Shown: piece after piece, positions 36,706 to 45,685 of the stretch
Position numbering within the stretch: position 1 is the stretch's first letter
Layout: the number at the start of each line of letters is the position of its first letter
NCBI GenBank assembly: GCA_022709425.1
Contig: JAKLIW010000004.1
Coordinates: 191,630 to 255,629 of the forward strand
From: a bacterium
GTDB taxonomy: Bacteria; UBP6; UBA1177; JAKLFG01
Length of the DNA stretch: 64,000 bases
Reading direction: 5' to 3'
The notes under the pieces: model-generated
What the model saw: only the letters and a program-made list of their open reading frames with translations
What the model was told of the DNA's origin: nothing
Database searches by the model: none
Position numbers and translations under genes: made by a program

Positions 36706-38175
36706 ATGTTGGGACATCCGAAGGGCTTGTATGTGCTGTTCATGACCGAGATGTGGGAACGGTTTTCGTTCTACACGATGCGGGCGATACTGGTGCTGTA
36801 TCTCACCGGCGTCATCTTCGTCGGCCTTTCGAACGATCCGCAGGTCATCCGCGACCGGGCGCTCGAGGTCTACGGCATGTACCTTCTGCTGGTCTATATC
36901 TCGGGTCTCGCGGGGGGCTTTTTCGCCGACAAGGTGCTGGGCTCGCGCAAGGCGATATTCGTGGGCGGCCTCGTGATGGGGACCGGCCTGTTCGTGATGT
37001 CGTCGCCCGATCTCATCTATTACGGCCTCGGCCTCATCATCGTCGGCAACGGCTTTTTCAAGCCCAACATCTCGACGATAGTCAGCGGCCTCTACGCCGA
37101 GAACGACGCGCGGCGCGACGGCGCCTTCACCATTTTCTACATGGGGATCAACATCGGCGCGTTCGTCGCGATATTCAGCGCCGGGTACGCCGAAAGCATA
37201 CAGAACTGGAACATCGGCTTTGTCATCGCCGGTATCGGCATGATCATCAGTCTCATCATATTCCACATGGGGCAAAAGCACCTCGGGACCGCCGGTTTCC
37301 CGCCGAGCCGCCGCGAAGTGACCGCCGATACCCGCCTTGTGGCGACCGATCTGCGCGATATCCTCGTCTGGGCCGCCGGCATGGTGGCCGCGGTGCTGGG
37401 AGTCGTCTTCCTGTGGAACAACGGTCTTTCGCCGCTTTGGGACATGGTTCCCGGCATGGTGAAACTGATAGGCGGCGTCGCCCTTATCTTCGTCGCCCTC
37501 GGCGGTTTTGTCGCCACCAACCGCGACAACTCGCGCGAGGAGTGGGAACGCATTATATCCATCATCATCCTGTCGGTCTTCGTCATCTTCTTCTGGGCCG
37601 GTTTTGAGCAGGCGGGCGGCACGATGAACCTCTTTGCCTACGAACAGACCGACCGCGTCATCTTCGGCTGGGAGATGCCGGCGACCTGGTTCCAGGGGAT
37701 AAATCCGCTCTTCATCGTCATCCTCGCGCCGCTTTTCTCGATGCTGTGGGGCCGGTTCGACCGCAGCAAATACCCGCTCTCGACTCCGGCCAAGATGGGG
37801 ATCGGCATGATCATTCTCGGACTCGGCTTCGTGGTGATGTACTTCGGCGAAGGGGTCGCCGCGCAGTACGGCAAGGCGGGGATGGGGTGGCTGGTCGCGG
37901 TCTATTTCCTCCACACGATGGGCGAACTCTGCCTCTCGCCGATAGGGCTTTCGATGGTGACCAAGCTTTCGCCGACCCGGCGCGTGTCGCTGATGATGGG
38001 GGTCTGGTTCGCCTGCACCGCCATCGCCGACTACCTGTCGGGCCGCATGGAGGCGATCGTTCACGCCTTCGGCATCAACCTTTGGGCGACGCTCATCGCC
38101 ACCTCCATCGGCGCGGGCGTACTGCTCCTCTTCCTTACCCCGATGCTCAAGAAATGGATGCACGGTAAGGCCTGA
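36706..38175 (+). CDS. Proton-dependent oligopeptide transporter (POT/PTR2 family)
   Basis: The 489-residue protein is a major-facilitator protein of the POT family that imports di- and tripeptides with protons. Family signatures are MTEMWERFSFYTMRAILVLYL at the N-terminus (the ExxER region is represented by MWERF), GNGFFKPNIST, and a C-terminal transmembrane segment with GELCLSPIGLSMVTKLSP. About 12-14 membrane helices are evident. It heads a short operon with the HAD and sigma-54 activator genes; the stop overlaps the next start (TGATG). Confidence 0.93.
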   Translation: MLGHPKGLYVLFMTEMWERFSFYTMRAILVLYLTGVIFVGLSNDPQVIRDRALEVYGMYLLLVYISGLAGGFFADKVLGSRKAIFVGGLVMGTGLFVMSSPDLIYYGLGLIIVGNGFFKPNISTIVSGLYAENDARRDGAFTIFYMGINIGAFVAIFSAGYAESIQNWNIGFVIAGIGMIISLIIFHMGQKHLGTAGFPPSRREVTADTRLVATDLRDILVWAAGMVAAVLGVVFLWNNGLSPLWDMVPGMVKLIGGVALIFVALGGFVATNRDNSREEWERIISIIILSVFVIFFWAGFEQAGGTMNLFAYEQTDRVIFGWEMPATWFQGINPLFIVILAPLFSMLWGRFDRSKYPLSTPAKMGIGMIILGLGFVVMYFGEGVAAQYGKAGMGWLVAVYFLHTMGELCLSPIGLSMVTKLSPTRRVSLMMGVWFACTAIADYLSGRMEAIVHAFGINLWATLIATSIGAGVLLLFLTPMLKKWMHGKA

Positions 38176-38816
38176 TGTCACGCTATTCGCATATCCTCTG
38201 GGACTGGAACGGGACGCTCATCGACGATGCGTGGCTCGGCGTGGCGGTGATGAACGAGATGCTCGAAAAAAAGAGCCTTCCCACCATCACCGTCGAATAC
38301 TATCGTGCCGTCTTCGGCTTCCCGGTGCGCGACTACTACCGCCAGCTCGGCTTTGCGATAGACGAGGACCCGGTGTGGGAAGAGGTCGCCAACGACTTCA
38401 TCGGCGGCTACCACCGGCGAATGCACGAGGTGCGGCTCTTCGCCGATGTCGAGGCGACGCTCGGCGCCTTCCGGGAACGGGGCCTCACGCAGATCATCCT
38501 TTCGGCGATGGAACAGCGAACCCTCACGCGCCATGTCGCGGCGCTCGGCATCGCCGACTATTTCAGCCATGTGCAGGGTATCGACAATCACTACGCCGAC
38601 GGCAAAGGGCACATGGCGCAGGCGATGGGGGAACGGCTCGGCGTCGCGCCGGATAAGATACTGTTCGTCGGCGACACCCTGCACGACATCGAGGCGGCGC
38701 GCCGTATCGGGTGCGACTGCTGTCTGTGCTCGCGCGGCCACCAATCCAAAGAGCGGCTCCTCGCCGCCGGGGTTCCCGTTGTCGATTCGTTCCAAGAACT
38801 CAACTCCATGCTGTAG
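38175..38816 (+). CDS. HAD-superfamily phosphatase (phosphoglycolate phosphatase-like)
   Basis: The 213-residue protein has HAD motif I as ILWDWNGTLIDD, where the second position is Asn in place of the usual Asp, a known variation in this subgroup. A helical cap, motif II in IILSAMEQ, the Lys-containing region (GKGHMAQAM) and motif IV in ILFVGDTLHDIEAARRIGCD follow. It should hydrolyse a small phosphate ester; the substrate cannot be read from sequence. It is translationally coupled to the peptide transporter. Confidence 0.88.
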   Translation: MSRYSHILWDWNGTLIDDAWLGVAVMNEMLEKKSLPTITVEYYRAVFGFPVRDYYRQLGFAIDEDPVWEEVANDFIGGYHRRMHEVRLFADVEATLGAFRERGLTQIILSAMEQRTLTRHVAALGIADYFSHVQGIDNHYADGKGHMAQAMGERLGVAPDKILFVGDTLHDIEAARRIGCDCCLCSRGHQSKERLLAAGVPVVDSFQELNSML

Positions 38817-38826
38817 AGGCGCACGC

Positions 38827-40794
38827 ATGATCGACCTCGAACGCCGCCATATCATCCGCCAGCAATGGGACCGTTTCTGGAACGGCGAAGCGGTCGATAC
38901 CACGGTCGTCCACCCGTATCTGATCGCCTCGTGGGAGCGGAGCCGCGCGTTCGGCGTCCCGCGCCGCATCGAAAAACTGCCGACCGCCTCATCGGGCGAA
39001 CTCATCAACCGCATCCACGAAAGCCGCCGGATGCTCGGCGTCGCGGTGCCGTACATGAAGAAGATCATCTCCTTCATGAACGATCCCGAGAGCATCATCA
39101 TGATCACCAACGGACAGGGGATCGTGCTGGAACTGTTCGGTTCCCCCGAGATGCTGGCGCTCGACACGGCGCCGAAACTGGGGAGTCGCCTGCGCGAAGA
39201 GGATATCGGGACCAACGGGGTCGGCACGGCGCTTATCGAGGATCGGACGCTCGACATCTGGGCGGGAGAACACTACCTCGAGGCGCTCCATTACTGGTAC
39301 GCGAGCGGCGACACCATCCACGACAAGGAGGGGAAGATACTCGGCTGTCTGTGCCTTTTGTGCCGCTGGGATCTGGTCAACGCCCATTCGCTGGGGCTGG
39401 TCGGAGCGGTCGCCGGCGCGATAGAACGGCAACTCCACATCGAGGATGCGCTCGCCGAAAAGACGGTGGCGATGCAGAAACAGCAGGCGATCGTCGGGTC
39501 GATAACCGAAGGGATCGTCGTCATCGACGGCGACGAGAAGATACGGGAGATCAATCCGTCGGCGCGGCGAATGCTCGGGCTCGGGCCGGAGGATCATGTC
39601 GGCCGCTCGGTCTACACCGTCATCCCCGACGGCATCAACTTCTTCAAGATCATGGCCGACGGCGCGAACATCCACGACCGCGAGGCGGTCCTCTCCCTGC
39701 GCGACCGGAAGCTCCACTGTTCGGTCTCGGCCGCGCTGATAGAGAGCGAAGGGGCGGTCGGCGGCATGGTGGTCACCCTCAAGGAGGCAAAATCGCTCCA
39801 CCAGTTGGCGGGCAAGATCGCCGGTTCGCGCGCCTACCTGAGTTTTTCCGACATCATCGGCGCCTCGCAGTCGTTGCAGGAGGCGGTGAAATTGGCCCGG
39901 ACGGCGGCCAAAAGCCGGTCGAATGTGCTCCTGCTGGGCGAAAGCGGCACCGGCAAGGAACTCTTCGCCCAGTCGATACACAATTTCAGCGACCGGGCAC
40001 AGCATTCGTTCGTCGCGGTCAACTGCGGCGCACTGCCGCGCGATCTGGTCGAGAGTGAACTGTTCGGCTACGAAGGGGGCGCCTTCACCGGCTCGAAGAA
40101 AGAGGGGCGGCCGGGGAAGTTCGAACTGGCCGACGAGGGGACCATCTTCCTCGACGAGATCGGCGACATGCCGCTCGAAGCGCAGGTGAACCTCCTGCGG
40201 GTCCTCCAGAGTTCCGAGGTGGTCCGCGTGGGCGGCACCTATCCGAAGAAGATCGATGTCCGCGTCATCGCCGCCACCAACCACGACCTGAAAAAAGCGG
40301 TCGAACAGAAGGCGTTCCGCGACGATCTCTACTACCGGCTCAATGTCCTCGCCATCACCATCCCGCCGCTGCGCGAACGGGTGGAGGATATCGAGGCGCT
40401 CGCGCTCCATTTCGCCAAACGGTCGGCCAACGCCATGAATAAGCCCGCCCCCGTCATAACTCCCGAGGCGATGCGCCTCCTCAAGTCCTATCCGTGGCCC
40501 GGCAACATCCGCGAACTGGAAAATGTGCTGGAACGGGCGGTCAACATCATGGAACGACCCGAGATAACGCCCGCCGAACTGCCCGACCACCTGCGGGGCG
40601 CGAGCGGCGGGGAGCCGCTTCCCGAAGGACCGTCCCTCAAAGCGCGCGAGTACGAGACGATACTGCGGATGCTCGAAGAGACCGGAGGCAATCTGCGGGC
40701 CGCCGCCGGGCGGTTGGGCGTCGCGCGCGGCACCCTTTATAATAAGGTAGTGAAGTACCGGATCGACCTCGAAAAGTTCCGCCGCAACGGCTGA
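38827..40794 (+). CDS. Sigma-54-dependent transcription activator (GAF-PAS-AAA-Fis)
   Basis: The 655-residue protein has an N-terminal GAF-like region (about 70-205, FMNDPESIIMITN, EEDIGTNGVGTALIEDRTL) and a PAS domain (about 218-320). The AAA+ domain (about 343-575) has Walker A GESGTGKE (371-378), the sigma-54 loop as GAFTGS (418-423) and Walker B GTIFLDEIGD. A Fis-type helix-turn-helix (NLRAAAGRLGVARGTLYNKV) ends the protein. It has no receiver domain, so it probably responds to a small molecule or redox signal. The domain order resembles AcoR-type activators. Palindromic sites and a sigma-54 promoter lie immediately downstream, before the hydrogenase operon, its likely target. Confidence 0.93.
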   Translation: MIDLERRHIIRQQWDRFWNGEAVDTTVVHPYLIASWERSRAFGVPRRIEKLPTASSGELINRIHESRRMLGVAVPYMKKIISFMNDPESIIMITNGQGIVLELFGSPEMLALDTAPKLGSRLREEDIGTNGVGTALIEDRTLDIWAGEHYLEALHYWYASGDTIHDKEGKILGCLCLLCRWDLVNAHSLGLVGAVAGAIERQLHIEDALAEKTVAMQKQQAIVGSITEGIVVIDGDEKIREINPSARRMLGLGPEDHVGRSVYTVIPDGINFFKIMADGANIHDREAVLSLRDRKLHCSVSAALIESEGAVGGMVVTLKEAKSLHQLAGKIAGSRAYLSFSDIIGASQSLQEAVKLARTAAKSRSNVLLLGESGTGKELFAQSIHNFSDRAQHSFVAVNCGALPRDLVESELFGYEGGAFTGSKKEGRPGKFELADEGTIFLDEIGDMPLEAQVNLLRVLQSSEVVRVGGTYPKKIDVRVIAATNHDLKKAVEQKAFRDDLYYRLNVLAITIPPLRERVEDIEALALHFAKRSANAMNKPAPVITPEAMRLLKSYPWPGNIRELENVLERAVNIMERPEITPAELPDHLRGASGGEPLPEGPSLKAREYETILRMLEETGGNLRAAAGRLGVARGTLYNKVVKYRIDLEKFRRNG

Positions 40795-40803
40795 TCGCCG
40801 AAC

Positions 40804-40832
40804 GTTCAATTTCTGAACATGTTCAATTGAAC
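40804..40832. promoter_or_regulatory. Cluster of GTTCA/TGAAC half-sites, probable activator binding site
   Basis: Four half-sites in alternating orientation: GTTCA 40804-40808, TGAAC 40814-40818, GTTCA 40821-40825, TGAAC 40828-40832. They create overlapping perfect palindromes TGAACATGTTCA and TGTTCAATTGAACA. The cluster lies about 120-150 bp upstream of the sigma-54 promoter, the usual enhancer distance. Confidence 0.7.
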
Positions 40833-40949
40833 ATGCGCATATCGGATACAATATGAAGATGGTCGTTCTTTAGGCAACATCTCCGCTCGAAAAAAATATA
40901 ATTCAATAGTTCTATATAGTTGCAAAACTGAAATCGTCATTCAGGTCTC

Positions 40950-40966
40950 TGGCACGGGTTTTGTGC
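40950..40966 (+). promoter_or_regulatory. Sigma-54 (RpoN) promoter of the hydrogenase operon
   Basis: TGGCAC at 40950-40955, five bases, then TTGTGC at 40961-40966, against the consensus TGGCAC-N5-TTGCA. The -24 GG is perfect; the -12 element reads GT where GC is expected. It is 32 bases before the ATG of the first gene. The AT-rich stretch 40889-40927 between it and the half-sites could help DNA bending. Confidence 0.7.
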
Positions 40967-40997
40967 TATGTATCATGTTTTTTGACGAGGTGATGCG

Positions 40998-42905
40998 ATG
41001 CGGCTCCTGACCAAGTTCGTCCTGACGACGGTAGCGATCTTCCTGATGCTCGCCGTCGTACTCTCCACGGTCAGTACCCTCTGGATAAATCAGAATACGA
41101 TACGCGACGCCCAGCACCGCGTCGAGGTGGCGATCCGCTGGGCGCGCGAGGCGTTCAACCAGAAGAACCGCGACGCTCATCAGGTGCTCGCGGTGGTGGC
41201 GCAGAACGAACTGCTCCGCGATTTTCTCGATAACCCCCGTGACCCGAAACTGACCGCTGCGGTGCAGGAGAAATTCAACAACTTCCGTCTCCAGCACCAC
41301 ATGGACCTGCTCAACATCATATCGGCCGACGGCACGGTGCTCCTGCGGACGCGGCCGCCGTTCAACCGCGGCGACGACATGTCGGACAACCCCTTCATCC
41401 GCCACGCGCTCCTCACCGGGAAGAGCATCGAGGGGACGATCGTGATCGGGCGGTCGGCGCTGGTGCGCGAAGGGGAGAGCCTGCTGGAACGGGCGGTCGA
41501 CGCCACCGGCGAACCCAACGGGATGTTCACCGGCACGGCGGTCCCGGTGATGCGGGGCGGGAAACTCATCGGGATCATCTCGTCGGGGATACTGATCAAC
41601 GGCAATAACGATTTCATCGACACGGTCCGCGACGCGGTCTCCTACGGCGACTACTACAAGGGTCGTTCGGTCGGCACCGCGACCATCTTCATGGGCGACA
41701 AACGGATCGCCACCAATGTGGTGGGGAATAAGGCGGGGCGGGCGACCGGCACCGCGGCGGCGACCGATGTGGCCGATATGGTGCTCCTGCGGGGCGAAGC
41801 GTGGTCGGGACGGGCCTGGGTGGTCGACGCGTGGTACCTTTCCTACTACGAACCGATCCGCGATCCCGACAACAACATCATCGGCATGCTCTATGTCGGC
41901 GAACTGGAACAGAAGTACCGCGATATCCGCTTCAAGGCGGTGGCGAGCGTGGTGTCGGTCATCTTCGTCGCGATGCTCTTCAGTATCGCCATGTTCATCC
42001 TGATCGCGCACTCCATCCTTGAGCCGGTCCGGAAGCTGCGCGACGCCACGGCCCGCCTGATAAAAGGGGAGCGGTCGGCGCGGGTGACCGAGCAGTTCGG
42101 CGGCGAAATGGGCGACCTGACCCGGTCGTTCAACAACATGGCCGACGATATCGAGAAGCATACCGCCGAGATCGAACGGAAACAGCGCGAACTGGGCGCG
42201 CTCAACAACGAACTCGAGATGACCAACCGGAACTACATCGACATGCTCGGGTTCATCAGCCACGAACTCAAGAACCCGCTCGCCAGCGCGGTCCTGAGCC
42301 TTCATACGGTCAAGGACGGGTATCTGGGCGAACTCAACGACAAGCAGAAGCGGGGGCTGGAATCGGTGGCCGAGAGTCTCGACTACTTCAAGGAACTGAT
42401 CCGCAGTTACCTCGACCTGTCGAAACTCGAAAAGGGCGACTATGTCATCAACCGTCGCAACACCGCGCTCAAACGCGAGGTGATAGACCCGGCGATACAG
42501 GGACTGACCGAAGAGATCCGCCGGCAGCACATGACGCTCGATATCGGCGTCCACGATGAAACGATGGTCGACGCCGACCCCGATCTGCTCCGCATCGTCT
42601 ACGACAACCTGATCGGCAACGCGGTCAAATATGGCCGCGAGGGCGGGGCGATCCGTCTGCGCGAGAAGGTGCGCGACGGCCGGCGGGTGTTCACCGTCTA
42701 CAACGAAGGGGCCGGGATACCGCGCGAGAAGATGGATATGCTCTTCAAGAAATTCTCGCGCATCTATTCGCAGGATACCGCCGGGAAACGCGGTTCGGGA
42801 CTCGGGCTGTACGCCTGCCGCGAGATCGTCCGCAAGCACGGCGGCGAGGTGTGGGCCGAATCGGAGCCCGGCAAGTGGGTCGAATTCAGTTTCGAGATAG
42901 GATAA
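40998..42905 (+). CDS. Membrane histidine kinase with Cache-type sensor
   Basis: The 635-residue protein has membrane helix 1 (about 8-28), a large extracytoplasmic Cache-like sensor (about 30-310, with DLLNIISADGTVLLRTRPPF and DPDNNIIGMLYVGE), helix 2 (about 315-338) and HAMP (340-392). The HisKA H-box is FISHELKNPLAS with His422, followed by an HATPase domain (DNLIGNAVKYG, GSGLGLYACREIV). In the G1 box the usual D-x-G-x-G reads N-E-G-A-G at residue 569. It opens the hydrogenase operon and probably feeds the receiver proteins encoded with it. Confidence 0.92.
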   Translation: MRLLTKFVLTTVAIFLMLAVVLSTVSTLWINQNTIRDAQHRVEVAIRWAREAFNQKNRDAHQVLAVVAQNELLRDFLDNPRDPKLTAAVQEKFNNFRLQHHMDLLNIISADGTVLLRTRPPFNRGDDMSDNPFIRHALLTGKSIEGTIVIGRSALVREGESLLERAVDATGEPNGMFTGTAVPVMRGGKLIGIISSGILINGNNDFIDTVRDAVSYGDYYKGRSVGTATIFMGDKRIATNVVGNKAGRATGTAAATDVADMVLLRGEAWSGRAWVVDAWYLSYYEPIRDPDNNIIGMLYVGELEQKYRDIRFKAVASVVSVIFVAMLFSIAMFILIAHSILEPVRKLRDATARLIKGERSARVTEQFGGEMGDLTRSFNNMADDIEKHTAEIERKQRELGALNNELEMTNRNYIDMLGFISHELKNPLASAVLSLHTVKDGYLGELNDKQKRGLESVAESLDYFKELIRSYLDLSKLEKGDYVINRRNTALKREVIDPAIQGLTEEIRRQHMTLDIGVHDETMVDADPDLLRIVYDNLIGNAVKYGREGGAIRLREKVRDGRRVFTVYNEGAGIPREKMDMLFKKFSRIYSQDTAGKRGSGLGLYACREIVRKHGGEVWAESEPGKWVEFSFEIG

Positions 42906-42915
42906 GGAGAACGAT

Positions 42916-43320
42916 ATGCCCAGAAAGATCCTCATCGCCGACGACGATGTCCAGATGGTGAATGCCCTGCGCACCCTGCTGGAGAATGTCGGGTTCGTTG
43001 TGACGGTGACGCACCATTCCAAAGAGGTGGTGGAACTGACCCGGCGCGAGCGGCCCGACCTGATACTGCTGGATGTCCTTTTCGCCGGGATGCCGGGGCC
43101 GGACGGGTTCGAGATATCACGGAAGATCGCCAAGGACGCCGAACTGCGGACCACCCCGGTCATCATCTTGAGCGGCGTGAAACGGGTCATCGCGAGCGAT
43201 TTCGCGGTGGAGCCCGACCCGGAGTGGCTGCCGGTCGCCGCGTTCCTCGACAAGCCGGTCCGCCCCGACCAACTGCTCAAAGAGATAGAACGGTTACTTT
43301 CCGATAGGAGTCACTCATGA
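42916..43320 (+). CDS. Receiver-only response regulator (first of three)
   Basis: The 134-residue protein is a single receiver domain: acidic pocket DDD near residue 10 (LIADDDVQMV), phospho-acceptor Asp in LILLDVLF, and the conserved Lys in FLDKPVRP. There is no output domain, so it acts by protein contact or as a relay. It follows the kinase by 10 bases and overlaps hydC by four bases (ATGA). Confidence 0.92.
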   Translation: MPRKILIADDDVQMVNALRTLLENVGFVVTVTHHSKEVVELTRRERPDLILLDVLFAGMPGPDGFEISRKIAKDAELRTTPVIILSGVKRVIASDFAVEPDPEWLPVAAFLDKPVRPDQLLKEIERLLSDRSHS

Positions 43321-43793
43321 ACACGATGACCGAACAGGTGCTGACGAGGTATCCGGGCGCGGGACGGGACAAACTCATCCCGATCCTGCAGGAGGTACAG
43401 GAGGCCGACGGCTACATCTCCAAGGAGGCGGTCGCGCTTATCGGCCGTCACCTCGGGGTGCCCGCCTCGAAGATTTACGGCGTGGCGACCTTCTACAACC
43501 AGTTCCGCTTCACGCCCAAGGGCAAGTACCACATCATGGTGTGCCGCGGCACCGCCTGCCATGTCAAAGGGTCGGCCGATATACTCGAACGGATCGAGCG
43601 GGCGCTCAAGATCACGGCGGGCGAAACGAGCCGCGACGGCCTGTTCTCGATAGAGGTGGTCGCCTGCATCGGCGCCTGCGGACTGGCACCGGTCATCTGC
43701 GTGAACGGCGAATACCACGGCAAACTGACCGGCGACGCGGCCGAAAAGATCGTGAAGAGTTACCAGCAACGGGAGGCGACACATGGCAACTGA
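43317..43793 (+). CDS. hydC: [FeFe]-hydrogenase subunit, NuoE-like [2Fe-2S] protein
   Basis: The 158-residue protein matches the NuoE/HndA/HydC family. A helical N-terminal part contains ISKEAVALIGRHLGVPASKI and GVATFYNQFRF. A thioredoxin-like domain follows, with [2Fe-2S] ligands in CRGTAC and VACIGACGLAP (C-x4-C and C-x3-C). In NAD-linked hydrogenases it transfers electrons next to the flavin subunit. It overlaps the following gene by 11 bases and is the first of the contiguous hydCBA set. Confidence 0.93.
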   Translation: MNTMTEQVLTRYPGAGRDKLIPILQEVQEADGYISKEAVALIGRHLGVPASKIYGVATFYNQFRFTPKGKYHIMVCRGTACHVKGSADILERIERALKITAGETSRDGLFSIEVVACIGACGLAPVICVNGEYHGKLTGDAAEKIVKSYQQREATHGN

Positions 43794-45675
43794 CACTCTC
43801 TTCACCCGCGGCGCCGAGGCGCTGAAGAAGATCCGCCGCGAAACGGTCGACCGGCCGGTCGTCTTCGTCGGCGCGGGGACCTGCGGACTGGGGGCGGGGG
43901 CGGCCCAGACGCTCGCCGCGGTCCGGGAATGGATCGCCGCGCACCATATCGACGCCGACATCGTCGAGACCGGCTGTATCGGGCTGTGCGCCGAAGAACC
44001 GCTCATGGATGTCCAGCTCCCCGGCCGGGCGCGGATCAGTTTCAAAAAGGTCACCGGCGAAAAGGCGTCGAAGATACTGGATTCGGTATTCAAGGGGGCG
44101 GTCGATACGAAGACGGCGCTGGTCCAGTTCGATGCGGGCGACAACAAAGGCTGGGACGGCGTCCCGACCTTCGCCGAACATCCCTTCTTCCGGCGGCAGA
44201 CCCGTTGGGTGTTGGGCAACTGCGGCGTGATAGATCCCGAAAGCATCGACGAATACTGCGCCCGCGGCGGCTATGAAGCGCTCCGCGACACCCTCTCGTG
44301 GCTGACCCCCGACGAAGCGGTCGAGACGGCGGTAAAAAGCGGCCTGCGCGGTCGCGGCGGCGGCGGGTTTCCGACCGGCAAGAAATGGCGGTTCGCCCGC
44401 GCCGAGAAGGGCGAGCTCAAATATCTCGTCTGCAACGCCGACGAGGGCGATCCGGGGGCGTTCATGGACCGCGCCGTCATCGAGGGCGATCCCTACCGGC
44501 TCCTTGAAGGGATGACCATCGCCGCCTACGCCATCGGGGCGCGCGAAGCCTACATCTACATCCGGGCCGAATATCCGCTGGCGATCAAACGGCTCGAACG
44601 GGCCATCGCGGTGGCCGAACGGGAGAATCTGCTGGGCGATAAGATACTGGGAAGCGAGCTGTCGCTTCACATGCACATAAAAATGGGGGCCGGCGCATTC
44701 GTCTGCGGCGAAGAAACGGCGCTCATCCACAGCATCGAAGGAAAACGCGGGATGCCGCGTCCTCGCCCGCCGTTCCCGGCGGTGAAGGGGCTCTTCGGCA
44801 AGCCGACCGTCATCAACAATGTCGAGACCTTCGCCAATGTCCCGGAGATATTCCGCCACGGCGCGGAACGCTTTGCGGCGGTCGGGACCGGGACGAGCAC
44901 CGGGACCAAGGTATTCGCCCTGTCGGGGAAGGTGGTCAACACCGGGCTGGTCGAGGTGGCGATGGGGACCTCCATCCGCGAGATCGTTTTCGACATCGGC
45001 GGCGGCATCGAACATGGCGCGGCCTTCAAGGCGGTGCAGATCGGCGGCCCGAGCGGCGGTTGTATCCCCGACGCGAATCTCGACACCAAGATCGATTACG
45101 AGGAACTCAAGAAGGTCGGCGCGATGATGGGGAGCGGCGGACTGGTGGTGATGGATGAACACACCTGCATGGTCGATGTCGCCAAATTCTTCATGGACTT
45201 CATCCAGCGCGAATCGTGCGGGAAATGCATTCCGTGCCGCGAAGGGACGCGCCGGATGCTCGAGATACTGCAGTCGATCACCCGGTCGCGCCGCAACGAA
45301 ACGGGCGAACAGGCGCTCCAGCGCTTTCAGGGGATCATGCAGCTGACCGAACTGGCCGAGGTGATCCGCTCGACGAGTCTGTGCGGGCTGGGCCAGACGG
45401 CGCCCAATCCGGTCCTCTCGACCCTCAAGTGGTTCCGTCACGAATACGACGCCCATGTCTACGACCGGAAATGTCCGGCCGGCGCCTGCAAGGACCTGAT
45501 CACCTACCGGATCGTCGAGGAGCAGTGCAAGGGATGCACCCTCTGCGCGAAAAAATGTCCGGTCGGCGCGATCAAGGGGGCGCCCAAGTCGCCGCACTAC
45601 ATCATCGACGAAAAATGCATCCGGTGCGGCGCGTGTATCGTCGCCTGCCCCTTCAAAGCGATAGAAACGGAATAG
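43783..45675 (+). CDS. hydB: [FeFe]-hydrogenase NADH/FMN subunit, NuoF-like
   Basis: The 630-residue protein carries an N-terminal thioredoxin-like [2Fe-2S] region (GTCGLGAGA, ETGCIGLCAEEP) and the NuoF core. The core includes the FMN/NADH motif GLRGRGGGGFPTGKKW, NADEGDPGAFMDR and GAGAFVCGEETALIHSIEG. The [4Fe-4S] motif SCGKCIPCREGTRRM comes next, and two C-terminal [4Fe-4S] clusters end the protein (CKGCTLCAKKCP, CIRCGACIVACP). This domain set is that of HydB/HndC of trimeric, electron-bifurcating or NAD-reducing hydrogenases. It should exchange electrons with NAD(H) and possibly ferredoxin. A GGGAGG site precedes the start. Confidence 0.94.
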   Translation: MATDTLFTRGAEALKKIRRETVDRPVVFVGAGTCGLGAGAAQTLAAVREWIAAHHIDADIVETGCIGLCAEEPLMDVQLPGRARISFKKVTGEKASKILDSVFKGAVDTKTALVQFDAGDNKGWDGVPTFAEHPFFRRQTRWVLGNCGVIDPESIDEYCARGGYEALRDTLSWLTPDEAVETAVKSGLRGRGGGGFPTGKKWRFARAEKGELKYLVCNADEGDPGAFMDRAVIEGDPYRLLEGMTIAAYAIGAREAYIYIRAEYPLAIKRLERAIAVAERENLLGDKILGSELSLHMHIKMGAGAFVCGEETALIHSIEGKRGMPRPRPPFPAVKGLFGKPTVINNVETFANVPEIFRHGAERFAAVGTGTSTGTKVFALSGKVVNTGLVEVAMGTSIREIVFDIGGGIEHGAAFKAVQIGGPSGGCIPDANLDTKIDYEELKKVGAMMGSGGLVVMDEHTCMVDVAKFFMDFIQRESCGKCIPCREGTRRMLEILQSITRSRRNETGEQALQRFQGIMQLTELAEVIRSTSLCGLGQTAPNPVLSTLKWFRHEYDAHVYDRKCPAGACKDLITYRIVEEQCKGCTLCAKKCPVGAIKGAPKSPHYIIDEKCIRCGACIVACPFKAIETE

Positions 45676-45685
45676 GGGATATGTC

